64,000 nt of DNA, from positions 57,438,754 to 57,502,753 of the forward strand of contig NC_087065.1 in assembly GCF_963678635.1 (NCBI RefSeq). Direction: 5' to 3'. The DNA comes from Symsagittifera roscoffensis (lineage: Eukaryota > Xenacoelomorpha > Acoela > Convolutidae). The position numbers were made by a program, and so were the translations under genes. The notes beneath the pieces were generated by a model. The model did not search any database, was not told the DNA's origin, and worked only from the letters and a program-made list of their open reading frames with translations. Of the stretch, positions 52,412-64,000 are shown piece by piece (within the stretch, counting starts at the first letter, position 1; every line of letters starts with the position of its first letter).

Positions 52412-53986
52412 CGCGTTAATAGCGCGAAATATATCGCGCGTTAATTGTCCCAAATTGACCAAAATGACAATCTTCAAACCCCCATAACTTTACGAAAAAT
52501 GTTCACAGGTAAAATATCTTTTCAAATTTAAGCTCACGACAACAATAGCTTTCGAATGATATAAAGAAATTTCGTCAAAAAAAGTTAAAAAGTCGAAATT
52601 CGTCTGAAGAAAAAAAACCCACCCCGAGCACAAATATTCCGTTACTTTCGTTACGAAAATTGAAACAAATTTTTTTGAGCATACTTCTGTTTTCAAGTTT
52701 GTATGTCAAATTTTTTTTTGATGTTTGGGGTAAATTAGCCAGCTTCAATTTGCCTAGATTATATTTTAATCAAGGCATACAAAAATTTGTTCGAAATTTT
52801 TTGTGTTTTGACAAGATATTCTTGAACGACTGATGAAATTCCACATTTCTTAGCTCTCACAATCCCTCATGTGGTTTGAAGCCTACTTAAAAGCAAACTC
52901 TAGTTCATAACTTTTCATATCTGGTAATGTGACAGCAATGAGCTCATTTTCCGTGGTAAATTTTGAATTTTTTAAAACATTCCGATGAGCGAGCCTTAGA
53001 ATCTCAAATTTATACTGGAAAAACTGTTCAATCTGTTCAATCTGTTCAAGTTTTTGGGCTGGGAGCCTAGTGTTATTTTATTAAAAGGATACAATGAATT
53101 GTTCAAAAAATTGCATTTTTAACTATTCTCCCCCTCAGTAGTATAGCCTACCTGTATAAAAAATAAACAACTTTACTAGAGAGAATGATTGAAATTACAT
53201 TAGCTTATGTAATCAACAGCATTCAAATGCAATCCTTCATAAAAATTGTGACAACCAATTTTATTTGTGCGTTGGCTGGTTTCGAAATGCAAACTTTATA
53301 AAGAATTAATTTTCAAAATTAATACGTGGCTAGGGGTTACAATCTACGGCTGATCACTTGGTGGCGGGGAGAGGGATTGTGCGGTTTATACCCAAGTTTT
53401 GCGGTAGAATTCAAGCAGGAACCAAGCATTTTTTTCTTAATTTTTTTTTTGAATCGGTATACTTTAAGAATTGTTATTTTCAGTTCGTCGTAGGTCTGAC
53501 AATATTTGACAATTATTCGTCTGCTTATTTTACAATCGTTCAGTTCCACTTATTCTGTCCAGAATTTTTTTTGCTCAAGTTGAAAATATTGCTATTTCTA
53601 CGAGATTTTTTAATGCTGAATTATGATTGGCTGAAATTAAATTTCCATCATTCGCTCTCTTCATCACAAAAGAAACCACCTAATTAGATTTTATAAGCAA
53701 AATGTGTAGAAGGAAAAAGTGGCAGGAGGGCTATGGTTAGTAGGGCATAATACCAAAATGTAGAATCGAATAGGGTCAATGGCCTTTTGTTTTCTTTTAA
53801 CAACAATGAGAACTAGAACTCAAACTTTTAGCAAACCTGTCATTGATGTTGAAAAGATATATATGGTTCAAGTCTCAAGAAAGTTCGACTAATAAATTCG
53901 AAACTATGAAACTGCGAACTGCTGAACCCTAGATGATAAAACCTAGCTGATGTTGAAATTAAAATAAAGCAGTAAAATGGTCTTAC

Positions 53987-54316
53987 TTTTCATTTCGGTG
54001 CTTGAGTTTTTTACGCTTTCCATCAAGTCCAGAGCGCGTGATAATTTATCTGAAGCTTTTCCATACTCAGAGGCTTGAAAGTAAATTTTGCCCATTTTGA
54101 TACAAGTCTCGATTTGGTCACTAATGAAGTTCTCTTCTGAGCTCTGCTTTTTGTCCTCCGATGGCTCCGTTTTTCTCTTTTCATCGGCTATTTCTAAGTG
54201 GCAGAGGGCTTTTTTGTAATCCTTGTCGCGTAGGTAGAGGTTCCCAATCTTCTGGTGGATATTGATTAGATCAGAATCAGACGCTGATCGTGTTCGCTCC
54301 ATGGCGCTCAATGCCT
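53987..54316 (-). CDS. TPR-domain protein, third visible exon
   Basis: Acceptor TTTGTATAG at its 5' side, donor GTAAGA at its 3' side, both phase 1. The 109 complete codons contain two to three TPR units: ALSAMERTRSAS, INIHQKIGNLYLRDKDYKKALCHLEIADEKRK and IETCIKMGKIYFQASEYGKASDKLSRALDLME, with an acidic linker. Joining to the previous exon restores a repeat across the splice (FYLEALSAMERT). Confidence 0.85.
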
Positions 54317-57107
54317 CTATACAAATCAGAAGAAAACAAATATTTTTGTTTACCATTCATTCACATTTTAATTCTTATTTGAGCAATGGAAAATGGAAAC
54401 TTGGGTGCAATCAAGCGTGCATTGTGCTACTGAGATATAAAACGACCGTTTTATAGTAGATTGATCTATCGTATAGTTGGACGATGACAGATTTAATACA
54501 ATAGCAACATGGGATCTTGTTTTTATCGTTTCGACACCATTTTACAGTTCCCATGAGTATCATGAAGAATATACGGTTCTCTTTAGTTGCCCATAGTACC
54601 TAGATTGAATTATCAACCCCTATTAAAGGTTTTAATCATAATGATAATAATAATCATAATAAATTCGTTTCCAAGTATTTTTACTTTTAGTACAACAAAG
54701 GAGATTTTCAAAAGGCAGTGAGCACGCTCCGTGTAAGTGTTTGTTTACCAAAAACGAGTAAAAACGGTTTAAGAACCGGGAACTAGACTTTTTTCCCTAA
54801 ACACCTTTTCTCTTTACGAGAAACTGAACTTGCTTATTTATTGAACATTAACTTCCAGGTTAACAACTTAATAACTTATTAACTTTCCTTTTTAACCTGG
54901 AGGTAACGCGGTCGCTTTTCTACCCGAAGGGCTGGGGCTCGAGTCCCGGTAGGACCTTGTTGTTTTTCAGTATAAAAGAAAATGAATAAATATTTCCGGT
55001 TAAAATTGAATTGCAGGACTTACGTTTTTGCCTGCTCAAGTTTTGTCAACTTAGATGCCATATCACGAATTTTTGGTTGTGCTGCGAGAAAGTATCATAT
55101 TGGTTACAAGGTTACAAGTAATGCTCATTGCAGTTTCGGGGGACGTAACACTTCGTACATTTTTTTAAATTTTTTTTTGCTCAATTGGTTTCTGCTCAAA
55201 AGTTGTCTGCTTTGTTTCCGCTTCGTAAATTTAGTTCCGTTGCTAATTTAAAATGCAAATGTCTGGATTGGCATATATATTAAGATCTAAAACTTGATAA
55301 AAACAGTTACTATGAAAATGTATGGAATTGGTTTTTACCCTTGTTTCATTTTTTGAGATGATTCGGAAAATTTTTTCACTTGTTGCATAACTTTTTTTTT
55401 CTCAGAAACTACTCTACCGATTTTCAGAAAAAAAAACTTCTTGACTTTTCTTTTCCACTACCCTCAAAAATCCGAAATTGTGGTTTGAATGGAAATAACA
55501 GGTGGTGGGGAAAACCACTGAATAAATGACCACTCCTGATAAAACTGTTTGAATTTTCTTGAGAATTAACGTCCCAATTCTGCGTCTTGTTTTTGGGTTC
55601 AAGCGAAATGACGCGTTGTGTGAAGGTCACTGCATAATCGATTACGCCCACTTTTTTACACAAAAACTTATGACCCTCTGGAAAGCCTTTCTTTTTTCGT
55701 TTTTGAAACTAATTGATTTGATTTTTTGGCTTCCTATCGAAATTACAGGTTGCTTGAATCTCTTCTGCATATGCGTCTAAGTCCAACTTTTTTTTACACA
55801 AGAAGCTATGATGGTTGGAAAATTGAACTTTTTGATTGGTTGACATATTTTTGGAATTTTTTGACTTTTCTCGATAAATATCCTGCCAAATCTGATATGA
55901 TATACAAAGCTTAATCCAAAAAACAGGTTGTTGGAAGCCCACCTTTATAATTGGCTACGCCCAATTTATTCTACAAAATATTAGCCGTCAAAAAAGTTTT
56001 GAAACTTTGACCGTTTTTTTGAAAATTTTTAAACTTTTCTCAAAAACATTTCCGGTTAAGTGTTTAATCGAAAACCCTCGTTTTGGGAATTTTTTCTGCT
56101 GAAGTGGCTTCGACCTGTTTTTTGCAGAAAAATTTTTATGGATTTCGGAAAATCAAGTTATTGAATTTTATATTTTTTTTTTAGAAATTTTTTACCTTTT
56201 CTTAAAAAACTACCCTCTCAAATCTGAGAAGAAGGTTTCAGTGTGAAAAACCAGTTGCAAGAATTTTTGTTGCAGAAGCGGCGAGTTAGAAAAATTTCAT
56301 GTCGTTGGGAAAATTCCAATATCTCAAAAAATTTTTGCTCCTCTTACTTATTTTAGTAACGAAACAACAAGAGTTTCGAGTAAAATCCATTTTGAAATTA
56401 TGCATTTCATCTCGCATCTCAATAAAAAGTTCGAAAAATGGCAAAGATGTATCTCCAGTTTTAGCTGGGCCCCTAGATGTTTTTTATCGATACATACAAA
56501 ATTTGGTTAATCTAGTTTTTTTTTTCAATTTTTTTTCAAGTTCGACCTCTTATGTTTTCTGTGTTTGACCCGCTTGGCGTCTGCTCACACAAAAAGCCTT
56601 CTCCATCAGTGCAAAGAATTTTACTTCTACCTGGGATCAAAATAAGCCACAATAATTCACCTAATATCTTGTTGTCTAGTATGTACTGTTCTCGAAATTG
56701 ATGTATCAGTTTCGTCAATTCTTTGTCGTTTATTTGCATAGCTTTAATTACGAAACTGTTTTGTAATAGTTTGTATTTTACCATAAGGAGGAGAGTTAAG
56801 TTGATAAGTAGATTCAATTGATAAAAAATATGAGGGTTTTGTACCTAGTACCGAATCATCTCTTATTGCAAAAGAAATCCGACTACAACTCAGTTATCTG
56901 ATTATGTAAAAAGCACCATTCATTAGAGTAAAGTGTTTTTGTTCCGATTATCGAACAAATGCGTATTATTTCTAGTCGTTTAAAATTAATGGTCCTAATT
57001 TGATTTAGAGTTGCGATAAGTCGTCCCTAGTCATAAGCATTTTTACTAGTTGAAGTATATAGTAAATTTCGAACCTCTTATAACTGAATACATAAAATAG
57101 TACATAC
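54317..57107 (-). other. TPR gene intron
   Basis: AT-rich. Contains a tRNA-like fragment with B box GGCTCGAGTCC (54936-54946) and a weak A box, a CCGGGAACTAGACTTTTTTCCC-like repeat end near 54774, and no exon that I can support. Short frames in 55400-55940 are low-complexity. Confidence 0.6.
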
Positions 57108-57446
57108 CAAGGTAGAACTCCAGCGCGGTTACATGATTATTCATCTGGTTCAACTGGAGTTCCGCTATCCGAAAGGCCACTTGGCTTACTAGCTCTGCAT
57201 TCCCTTCACTTTCACTCAATTTATCCTCCTCCTTATTTGCGGTAGCCTTGAGAGTTTTAAGCGTTCTTTTGTAGTAATCTAGGCAGTCTTCAATTCTGTC
57301 TTCTTTCTGCAGCACTTCGGCTATTTTGAGCTGTGATTCGGCCACTTGCCCGTTGTGCCGACCGAACACTCGCCTCTGGTTCTCGAGGGCTTTGAAGTAG
57401 TACTGGACAGCGGATCCTGACTTCCCATGCAAGGTACTGAGCATTC
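57108..57446 (-). CDS. TPR-domain protein, second visible exon
   Basis: Begins after CTTCACAG, ends at donor GTATGT; both junctions phase 1. It reads MLSTLHGKSGSAVQYYFKAL, then AESQLKIAEVLQKEDRIEDCLDYYKRTLKTL, an acidic linker and VAFRIAELQLNQMNNHVTALEFYL, i.e. two and a half TPR helices pairs. The TPR array starts here. Confidence 0.85.
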
Positions 57447-58088
57447 CTGTGAAGTCATCAGAAAAACCATGTATTTAAAAAAGTAGAAATTTCTTAAATG
57501 TTTAACATAATGAAAATGCTAATTTAATTTAAATTCGGCTTTTTGAGTTTTTGCAAATTTTTTTCTACAAAAGTTATTCGATTAATTTGAGCAGCAAAAA
57601 GTTCAACATATCTTGAACGGTAAATTCTGTCCCACTTTGACAGACCGCATCCTTCAAGCATAGCTCAAAATTCAGCTGAATTTCATCTCTGAGAACTTTG
57701 TACATGTTTCAACGCTATTGCACTACCAGCTTAATGTAATTTATTAGACTTCCTGATGAAATTTTAATCCGCGATGAAACGGAAACAAATTACAGAACCA
57801 CGTGACATTACCAGCCAAGTCTAGAACATTTCTAGAAGAGTTTCATGATAATTTCGACATTTGAGTAGCGAATTCTTGCTGAGTAAAATTTTTATTGGTT
57901 GCAAAAAAGTAGAAATCTTATTATAAAATCATGTATTTTTTGTGAAATGAAGTTTTTTGTTATAAATTTATTATGATTTTGATGTGGTTTAAGCAAAACG
58001 TCATATCAATACCGTATATTAACTGAGATATGTTCAAAAAAAAGTCCTCAATAGCTCAATGATAATCTAAAAATAGTCTCAGTCTGAC

Positions 58089-59877
58089 CTGCTAGATTAC
58101 TCTGTAACTGCTGCAACTGCGTCAAATTGTACGCCATCGTCGGATCCAAGTCTTCTTTGAAATCCTCCCTTTCTTCCGCAACTGTTTCCTCCTCCGATGA
58201 CTCCTCGGCTAATTGCGATTCGTCGTCATTTGGTTCCCTTTCGACATTCGAAGAAGAGTCTACTGTTTTCTCTTTATCTTGCACAAGTGCATTATTCGCC
58301 GATTCCTTTCCTGTAATATCCACGTGACTTTCGTTGTCAATTTTACTTTCGATGTTGATATCAATTTCTGAAGACAAACTTTGTGTATCGTCGGTGTTTT
58401 CAATGAAGCCTTCTTTTGTTATTAGTTTATCGTTTTCAGCAAAATTTTCAGCATCCGAAGTTGTCTGCGTGTCATTATCATCTTCAGGCAAGTTATTGTT
58501 CACGGGTCTAGTCTCAGTGCTTGAATCTTCAATTTCTTCTTCTTCTTGGAGCTCTTCACACTCATGAATTTTGATTTGAGGAATGATATTTACCCCGTCT
58601 GGTTCGTGATCAATTTTCAGAACAGAGTTATCTACACCAAAACCATCATTATCACTGTCGTCCAAATTTTGAAACGCTTCTTCGCTGTCAATTAAGGTGA
58701 CTGCAGGTTTCTGCAACTCCAGTTTCACCCTAAAAACCTCTTCTTGAACTGAAGTATCCGCATCGTTATCATCATCGACAAAATTCGAACTGTGTTCGGC
58801 TCTCTGAAGTTCATCGTTGTTGTCGTCGTCCATGAACAAATTAATGCCTTCCAATCCAGTTTTTCTTTTTATAATTACTTCCTTAACGTCTACTAACTCG
58901 TTGAAAGTGACACTCTTTTTCTTGTTCTGATTAACAGGCAACCTCACTTGTTTGGATCCTGAAAAACCATCATTCAGAACTTCCGAATGCTTGAAATGAA
59001 CGTTGCTATCAACTTGATAATCGTTCTTATCATCATCATCATTATTATTCTCATTATTGTCAGCATTTAACTCGCCTTTATCTTCATTTTTGACGGCAAT
59101 TACAGTTGCAGAAGTTTCCGAGTTCGTTTCCAGGACGGAACCAGATTCAGATTCTTTCTTGGGTGTATAAGTGTGTTCTGGAAGCAGAACATTTTCTTGT
59201 GATATTTCGATTTGAGGAGTTTCGTCGCTCTCAGTTTCCAAAGTTTCGCTTTTAGTGGAAGCCGGGGTCGTCTCAGCGCTTTCATCATCACCTAATTCGT
59301 TTCGAACAACTTCATTTTGGTGCTTTGAATTTGATTGAGCCTCTGCGCCAATGGAAACTTCTGCGTTTTCCACGTTTGTTATATCATCATTTTCTGCAAC
59401 ACCTTCAATTTCTATGCAGGCTGTTTTCGTTTTGTTGTGAAATTTCGATTTCATCAGTTCGTCAAGATCCGAACTTCTTTTTCTCTGACTTTCAGGTGCG
59501 TTATTAACGTCACCGTAAATGATTTCCAGCAGAACTTTTTCGGCGTTCTGAGTTATGGAAAAGAGCCAATCGTACAATGTGATCAACAAACGACCATTGA
59601 GGTTCTCGGAGCCTCCGGCGAGCTTATTCACGTACTCTCCGAAGACATATTTATCGTTATCATTCTTGGAGATGGCATTTTGGTGTTTTATTGAAGCTAA
59701 TAAATCAACAGTTTCTGAGAAATTCTCCAGCAAATCTGCTCTGACATTGACGTTTGAAGGTTGCGAGAGTCTGAAATCTATTGGGATGTTTTTGCAAATA
59801 CAGTTGTCTTGCTTGAGCAGATCGTATTCGCTTCGAAACAGCAGTGGATTCGGCCACGGAGAAAGAGTTGAGACTGC
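58089..59877 (-). CDS. TPR-domain protein, large acidic exon
   Basis: 1,789 bp, acceptor TTCTTTTTAG at 59878-59887 (phase 0) and donor GTCAGA at 58083-58088 (phase 1). The first 115 codons (SPWPNPLLFRSEYDLLKQD ... LLITLYDWLFSITQNAEKVLLEI) look folded and helical. The next roughly 440 codons are highly acidic and disordered, dominated by Asp, Glu, Ser and Asn (NNENNNDDDDKND, DDDNNDELQ, EEEIEDSSTE). The end (YNLTQLQQLQSNLAG) leads into the TPRs. Upstream exons and the true start are not found up to the satellite. With the other exons the visible chain is 968 residues. Confidence 0.8.
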
Positions 59878-59887
59878 CTAAAAAGAA

Positions 59888-60853
59888 AAACAGGCAAATA
59901 TGGGCACAGCTCAGAATTTCTCCATCACATCTTCTATTAACTTAGAATACAAACATTTTGACTAAGTTAGAATACATAAAAAAAATATCACAATCCTAAC
60001 TTTTGGTTGATTTTTCGACTGAGATGGTTCTGATTTTACTGAAATATGTACATACTGAAAGGACTTATGTTTTGCTTCTTGTTATGACTGCAAACATTGG
60101 AGGCCGCTCTTCTATATTTTATATTTAAATACTGGCAGTTTTCTTTTCGTAGGAGAGCGCAACTTTGTACGGTCTAACTGCTCACGAAGTGGGTGAGAAT
60201 TCTAGCCTTGTAGCTTAACAAACCTAGTGCGACTTCGAGTATCTCACGGTTCACTCAAACTGGAACAATTTACAGTTCAGCTCTTTAAGGAGAACCGCTA
60301 TTAGGTTCATGCTTAAGAATTGCAAGCCATTTTTTTGTTATGTTTCTGGGCTGGGTACTCTGGGTGTTGCCTCACCCTTAAACAACGAGCTCTGATCATG
60401 GAGGTCCTCGACAATCCGACTTTCCCATTAAGATGCGGAGTCGTAACTATTTCACCGCGGCTCGTAGCTCAGCTTTGAAGCTATTTTAATTTTTTTCTGA
60501 AATCTTAAGTTTACGCCTCCCTTTCGTCAGAAACCGCAAAAAAAATGTTTTTTTTTTCTGAAGTTTTCCTAAAATTTTTTTGGAATCTTTTCAAATTAAT
60601 TGCCCGTTCCTACGAAATCTACGTTTGTTTTGAAAAATCAGTTTTTCAGTTTTTAGTTATTTTATCCAAAGTTTCAACTTACTATGTTCAATTTTAGTAT
60701 CTGTGCACAGATTACAGTCTATCAGACTGTCTAATATTTTTAAGTTGAAATTGAGTTTTGTGTGGTTTTAATGCAACAAACAATCATTGGGAAAAATCAA
60801 GAGCCGAAGACTCTTTCAGGAGTTGCACTGCATAATCTCACATAAAGTTGGAA
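59888..60853. other. intron or 5' flank of the TPR gene
   Basis: No start exon recognised. A GC-richer stretch (60170-60480) includes GTAGCTTAAC and TAGCTCAGC, weakly A-box-like, without a convincing tRNA fold. If the acceptor at 59878 is real, the satellite that follows lies inside this gene or between it and its first exon. Confidence 0.5.
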
Positions 60854-63800
60854 AGAAAATATTAGCTGACTCATGGGTCACTTGTTACAGATCATGTCAA
60901 GAAAATATTAGCTGACTCATGGGTCACTTGTTATAGATCATGTTAAGAAATTATAAGCTGAGTCATGGGTCACTTGTTACAGATAATGTCAAGAAAACAT
61001 TAGCTGACTCATGAGTCACTTGTTACAGATCATGTCACGAAAATATTAGCTGACTCATGGGTCACTTGTTACAGATCATGTCAAGAAAATTTTAGCTGAC
61101 TCATGGGTCACTTGTTACAGATCATGCCAAGAAAATATTAGCTGACTCAGGGGTCACTTGTTATAGATCATGTCAAGAAAACATTAGCTGACTCAGGGGT
61201 CACTTGTTATAGATCATGTCAAGAAAACATTAGCTGACTCATGGGTCACTTGTTACAGATAATGTCAAGAAAATATTAGCTGACTCATGGGTCACTTGTT
61301 ACAGATCATTTCACGAAAAAATTAGCTGACTCATGGGTCACTTGTTACAGATCATGTCAAAAAAATATTAGCTGACTCATGGGTCACTTGTTACAGATCA
61401 CGTCAAGAAAATATTAGCTGACTCAGGGGTCACTTGATATAGATCATGTCAAGAAAATATTAGCTGACTCATGGGTCACTTGTTACAGATAATGTCAAGA
61501 AAATATTAGCTGACTCATGGGTCAATTGTTACAGATCAATTCATGAAAATATTAGCTGACTCATGGGTCACTTGTTACAGATCATGTCAAGAAAATATTA
61601 GCTGACTCATGGGTCACTTGTTACAGATCATGTCAAGAAAATATTAGCTGACTCATGCGTCACTTGTTACAGATCATGTCAAGAAAATATTAGCTGACTC
61701 AGGGGTCACTTGTTATAGATCAAGTCAAGAAAATATTAGCTGACTCATGGGTCACTTGTTACAGATAATGTCAAGAAAATATTAGCTGACTCATGGGTCA
61801 CTTGTTACAGATCATTTCGAGAAAATATTAGCTGACTCATGGGTCACTTGTTACAGATCAATTCAAGAAAATACTAGCTGACTCATGGGTCACTTGTTAC
61901 AGACCATGTCAAGAAAAAATTAGCTAACTCATGGGTCACTTGTTACAGATCATGTCAAGAAAATATTAACTGATTCATGGGTCACTTGTTACAGATCATT
62001 TCAAGAAAATATTAGCTGACTCGTGGGTCACTTGTTACAGATCATGTCAAGAAAAAATTAGCTGACTCATGGGTCACTTGTTACAGATAATGGTAAGAAA
62101 ACATTAGCTGACTCATGGGTCACTTGTTACAGATCATGTCAAGAAAATATTAGCTGACTCATGGATCACTTGTTACAGATCATGTCAAAAAAATATTAGC
62201 TGACTCATGGGTCACTTGTTACAGATCATTTCAAGAAAAAATTAGCTGAATCATGGGTCACTTGTTACAGATCATGTCAAGAAAATATTGGCTGACTCAT
62301 GGGTCACTTGTTACAGATCATGTCAAGAAAATATTAGCTGACTCGTGGGTCACTTGTTACAGATCATGTCAAGAAAATATTAGCTGACTCATGGGTCACT
62401 TGTTACAGACCATGTCAAGAAAATATTAGCTGACTCATGGGTCACTTGTTACAGATCATGTCAAGAAAATATTAGCTGACTCATGCGTCACTTGTTACAG
62501 ATCATGTCAAGAAAATATTAGCTGACTCAGGGGTCACTTGTTATAGATCAAGTCAAGAAAATATTAGCTGACTCATGGGTCACTTGTTACAGATAATGTC
62601 AAGAAAATATTAGCTGACTCATGGGTCACTTGTTACAGATCATTTCGAGAAAATATTAGCTGACTCATGGGTCACTTGTTACAGATCAATTCAAGAAAAT
62701 ACTAGCTGACTCATGGGTCACTTGTTACAGACCATGTCAAGAAAAAATTAGCTAACTCATGGGTCACTTGTTACAGATCATGTCAAGAAAATATTAACTG
62801 ATTCATGGGTCACTTGTTACAGATCATTTCAAGAAAATATTAGCTGACTCGTGGGTCACTTGTTACAGATCATGTCAAGAAAAAATTAGCTGACTCATGG
62901 GTCACTTGTTACAGATAATGTTAAGAAAACATTAGCTGACTCATGGGTCACTTGTTACAGATCATGTCAAGAAAATATTAGCTGACTCATAGATCACTTG
63001 TTACAGATCATGTCAAAAAAATATTAGCTGACTCATGGGTCACTTGTTACAGATCATTTCAAGAAAAAATTAGCTGACTCATGGGTCACTTGTTACAGAT
63101 CATGTCAAGAAAATATTGGCTGACTCATGGGTCACTTGTTACAGATCATGTCAAGAAAATATTAGCTGACTCGTGGGTCACTTGTTACAGATCATGTCAA
63201 GAAAATATTAGCTGACTCATGGGTCACTTGTTACAGACCATGTCAAGAAAATATTAGCTGACTCATGGGTCACTTGTTACAGATCATGTCAAGAAAATAT
63301 TAGCTGACTCATGCGTCACTTGTTACAGATCATGTCAAGAAAATATTAGCTGACTCAGGGGTCACTTGTTATAGATCAAGTCAAGAAAATATTAGCTGAC
63401 TCATGGGTCACTTGTTACAGATAATGTCAAGAAAATATTAGCTGACTCATGGGTCACTTGTTACAGATCATTTCGAGAAAATATTAGCTGACTCATGGGT
63501 CACTTGTTACAGATCAATTCAAGAAAATACTAGCTGACTCATGGGTCACTTGTTACAGACCATGTCAAGAAAAAATTAGCTAACTCATGGGTCACTTGTT
63601 ACAGATCATGTCAAGAAAATATTAACTGATTCATGGGTCACTTGTTACAGATCATTTCAAGAAAATATTAGCTGACTCGTGGGTCACTTGTTACAGATCA
63701 TGTCAAGAAAAAATTAGCTGACTCATGGGTCACTTGTTACAGATAATGTTAAGAAAACATTAGCTGACTCATGGGTCACTTGTTACAGATCATGTCAAGA

Positions 63801-64000
63801 AAATATTAGCTGACTCATGGATCACTTGTTACAGATCATGTCAAAAAAATATTAGCTGACTCATGGGTCACTTGTTACAGATCATTTCAAGAAAAAATTA
63901 GCTGACTCATGGGTCACTTGTTACAGATCATGTCAAGAAAATATTGGCTGACTCATGGGTCACTTGTTACAGATCATGTCAAGAAAATATTAGCTGACTC
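60854..64000. repeat. 46-bp satellite with an 18-monomer (828-bp) higher-order repeat
   Basis: About 68 head-to-tail units containing TTAGCTGACTCATGGGTCAC then TTGTTACAGATCATGTCA. From about 61610 to the window end, diagnostic variants recur exactly every 828 bp (18 x 46): ATGCGT at 61655, 62483 and 63311; TGATTC at 61971, 62799 and 63627; AGGGGT at 61701, 62529 and 63357. The first 16 or so units are less regular. No open frame crosses it. The array continues beyond 64000. Confidence 0.97.

Larger units (their letters stand above)
48144..53986 (-). other. last intron of the TPR gene
   Basis: A 5.8-kb intron with donor GTAAGA and acceptor TTTTAG. It contains a GC-rich multi-hairpin patch (48762-48829), a G11 run near 50053, a 155-bp tandem repeat array (50530-51450), a C18 run (about 51042-51059), a 671-bp fold-back element (51741-52411) and, next to it, a repeat shared with 38070-38190. 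The AGATCTAGGATTTT... sequence near 50080 looks like the end of a small DNA element. No exon was seen in it. Confidence 0.7.

Noticed and set aside
54890-54965. Functional tRNA gene
   Set aside because: B box is good, but the 5' and 3' acceptor strands do not pair and the T stem has a mismatch; at most a tRNA-derived fragment.
60854-64000. CRISPR array
   Set aside because: Units abut head to tail with no unique spacers, the organism is eukaryotic, and the 828-bp periodicity is typical of satellite DNA.

Overview
The window is AT-rich nuclear DNA from an invertebrate animal. Host genes have GT-AG introns (all four that I could phase are phase 1), the standard genetic code fits every long frame, and the genes are metazoan: an SPRY/SOCS-box protein, a mitochondrial glutamyl-tRNA synthetase and a TPR protein. 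I cannot name the species. Most of the sequence is mobile or repetitive DNA.

Layout. 1-8030: the 5' two thirds of a decayed Ty3/gypsy-type LTR retrotransposon on the minus strand (gag, protease, RT-RNase H, a spacer, integrase running off the left edge). 8169-26816: a complete Polinton/Maverick DNA transposon of 18,648 bp. Its terminal inverted repeats begin AGTAGTATAGG and it is flanked by a 6-bp target duplication TTTCCC (8163-8168 and 26817-26822). It carries the full virus-like set: protease, major capsid, penton, small basic protein, integrase, packaging ATPase, a two-helix membrane protein, an exonuclease-like protein, two PC4-like proteins, several unassigned proteins and protein-primed DNA polymerase B. 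Many genes are broken by single-base indels and the polymerase also by nonsense codons. Inside it a 633-bp segment occurs twice around a 558-bp copy of the element's own right end plus flank, the trace of a tandem duplication followed by deletion. 26823-30250: non-coding flank with at least a dozen copies of a motif near ACCCCTCCGGATT.

30689-34335: a two-exon SPSB/gustavus-type gene whose SOCS box is split by an Asn/Ser-rich insertion. 34336-40578: intergenic DNA with diverged interspersed repeats and a nearly perfect 40-bp-arm palindrome. 40579-42255: single-exon mitochondrial glutamyl-tRNA synthetase. 42256-47694: intergenic repeats. 47695-59877 (minus): four 3' exons of a TPR gene; its large last intron holds a 155-bp tandem repeat and a 671-bp fold-back element. 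60854-64000: a 46-bp satellite whose right part is organised as an 18-monomer, 828-bp higher-order repeat, continuing past the window.

The host genes show no functional link to each other. The Polinton genes form one system: DNA synthesis (polB), integration (integrase) and virion formation (capsid, penton, protease, ATPase). This copy looks incapable of autonomous activity unless some of the homopolymer frame breaks are assembly errors.
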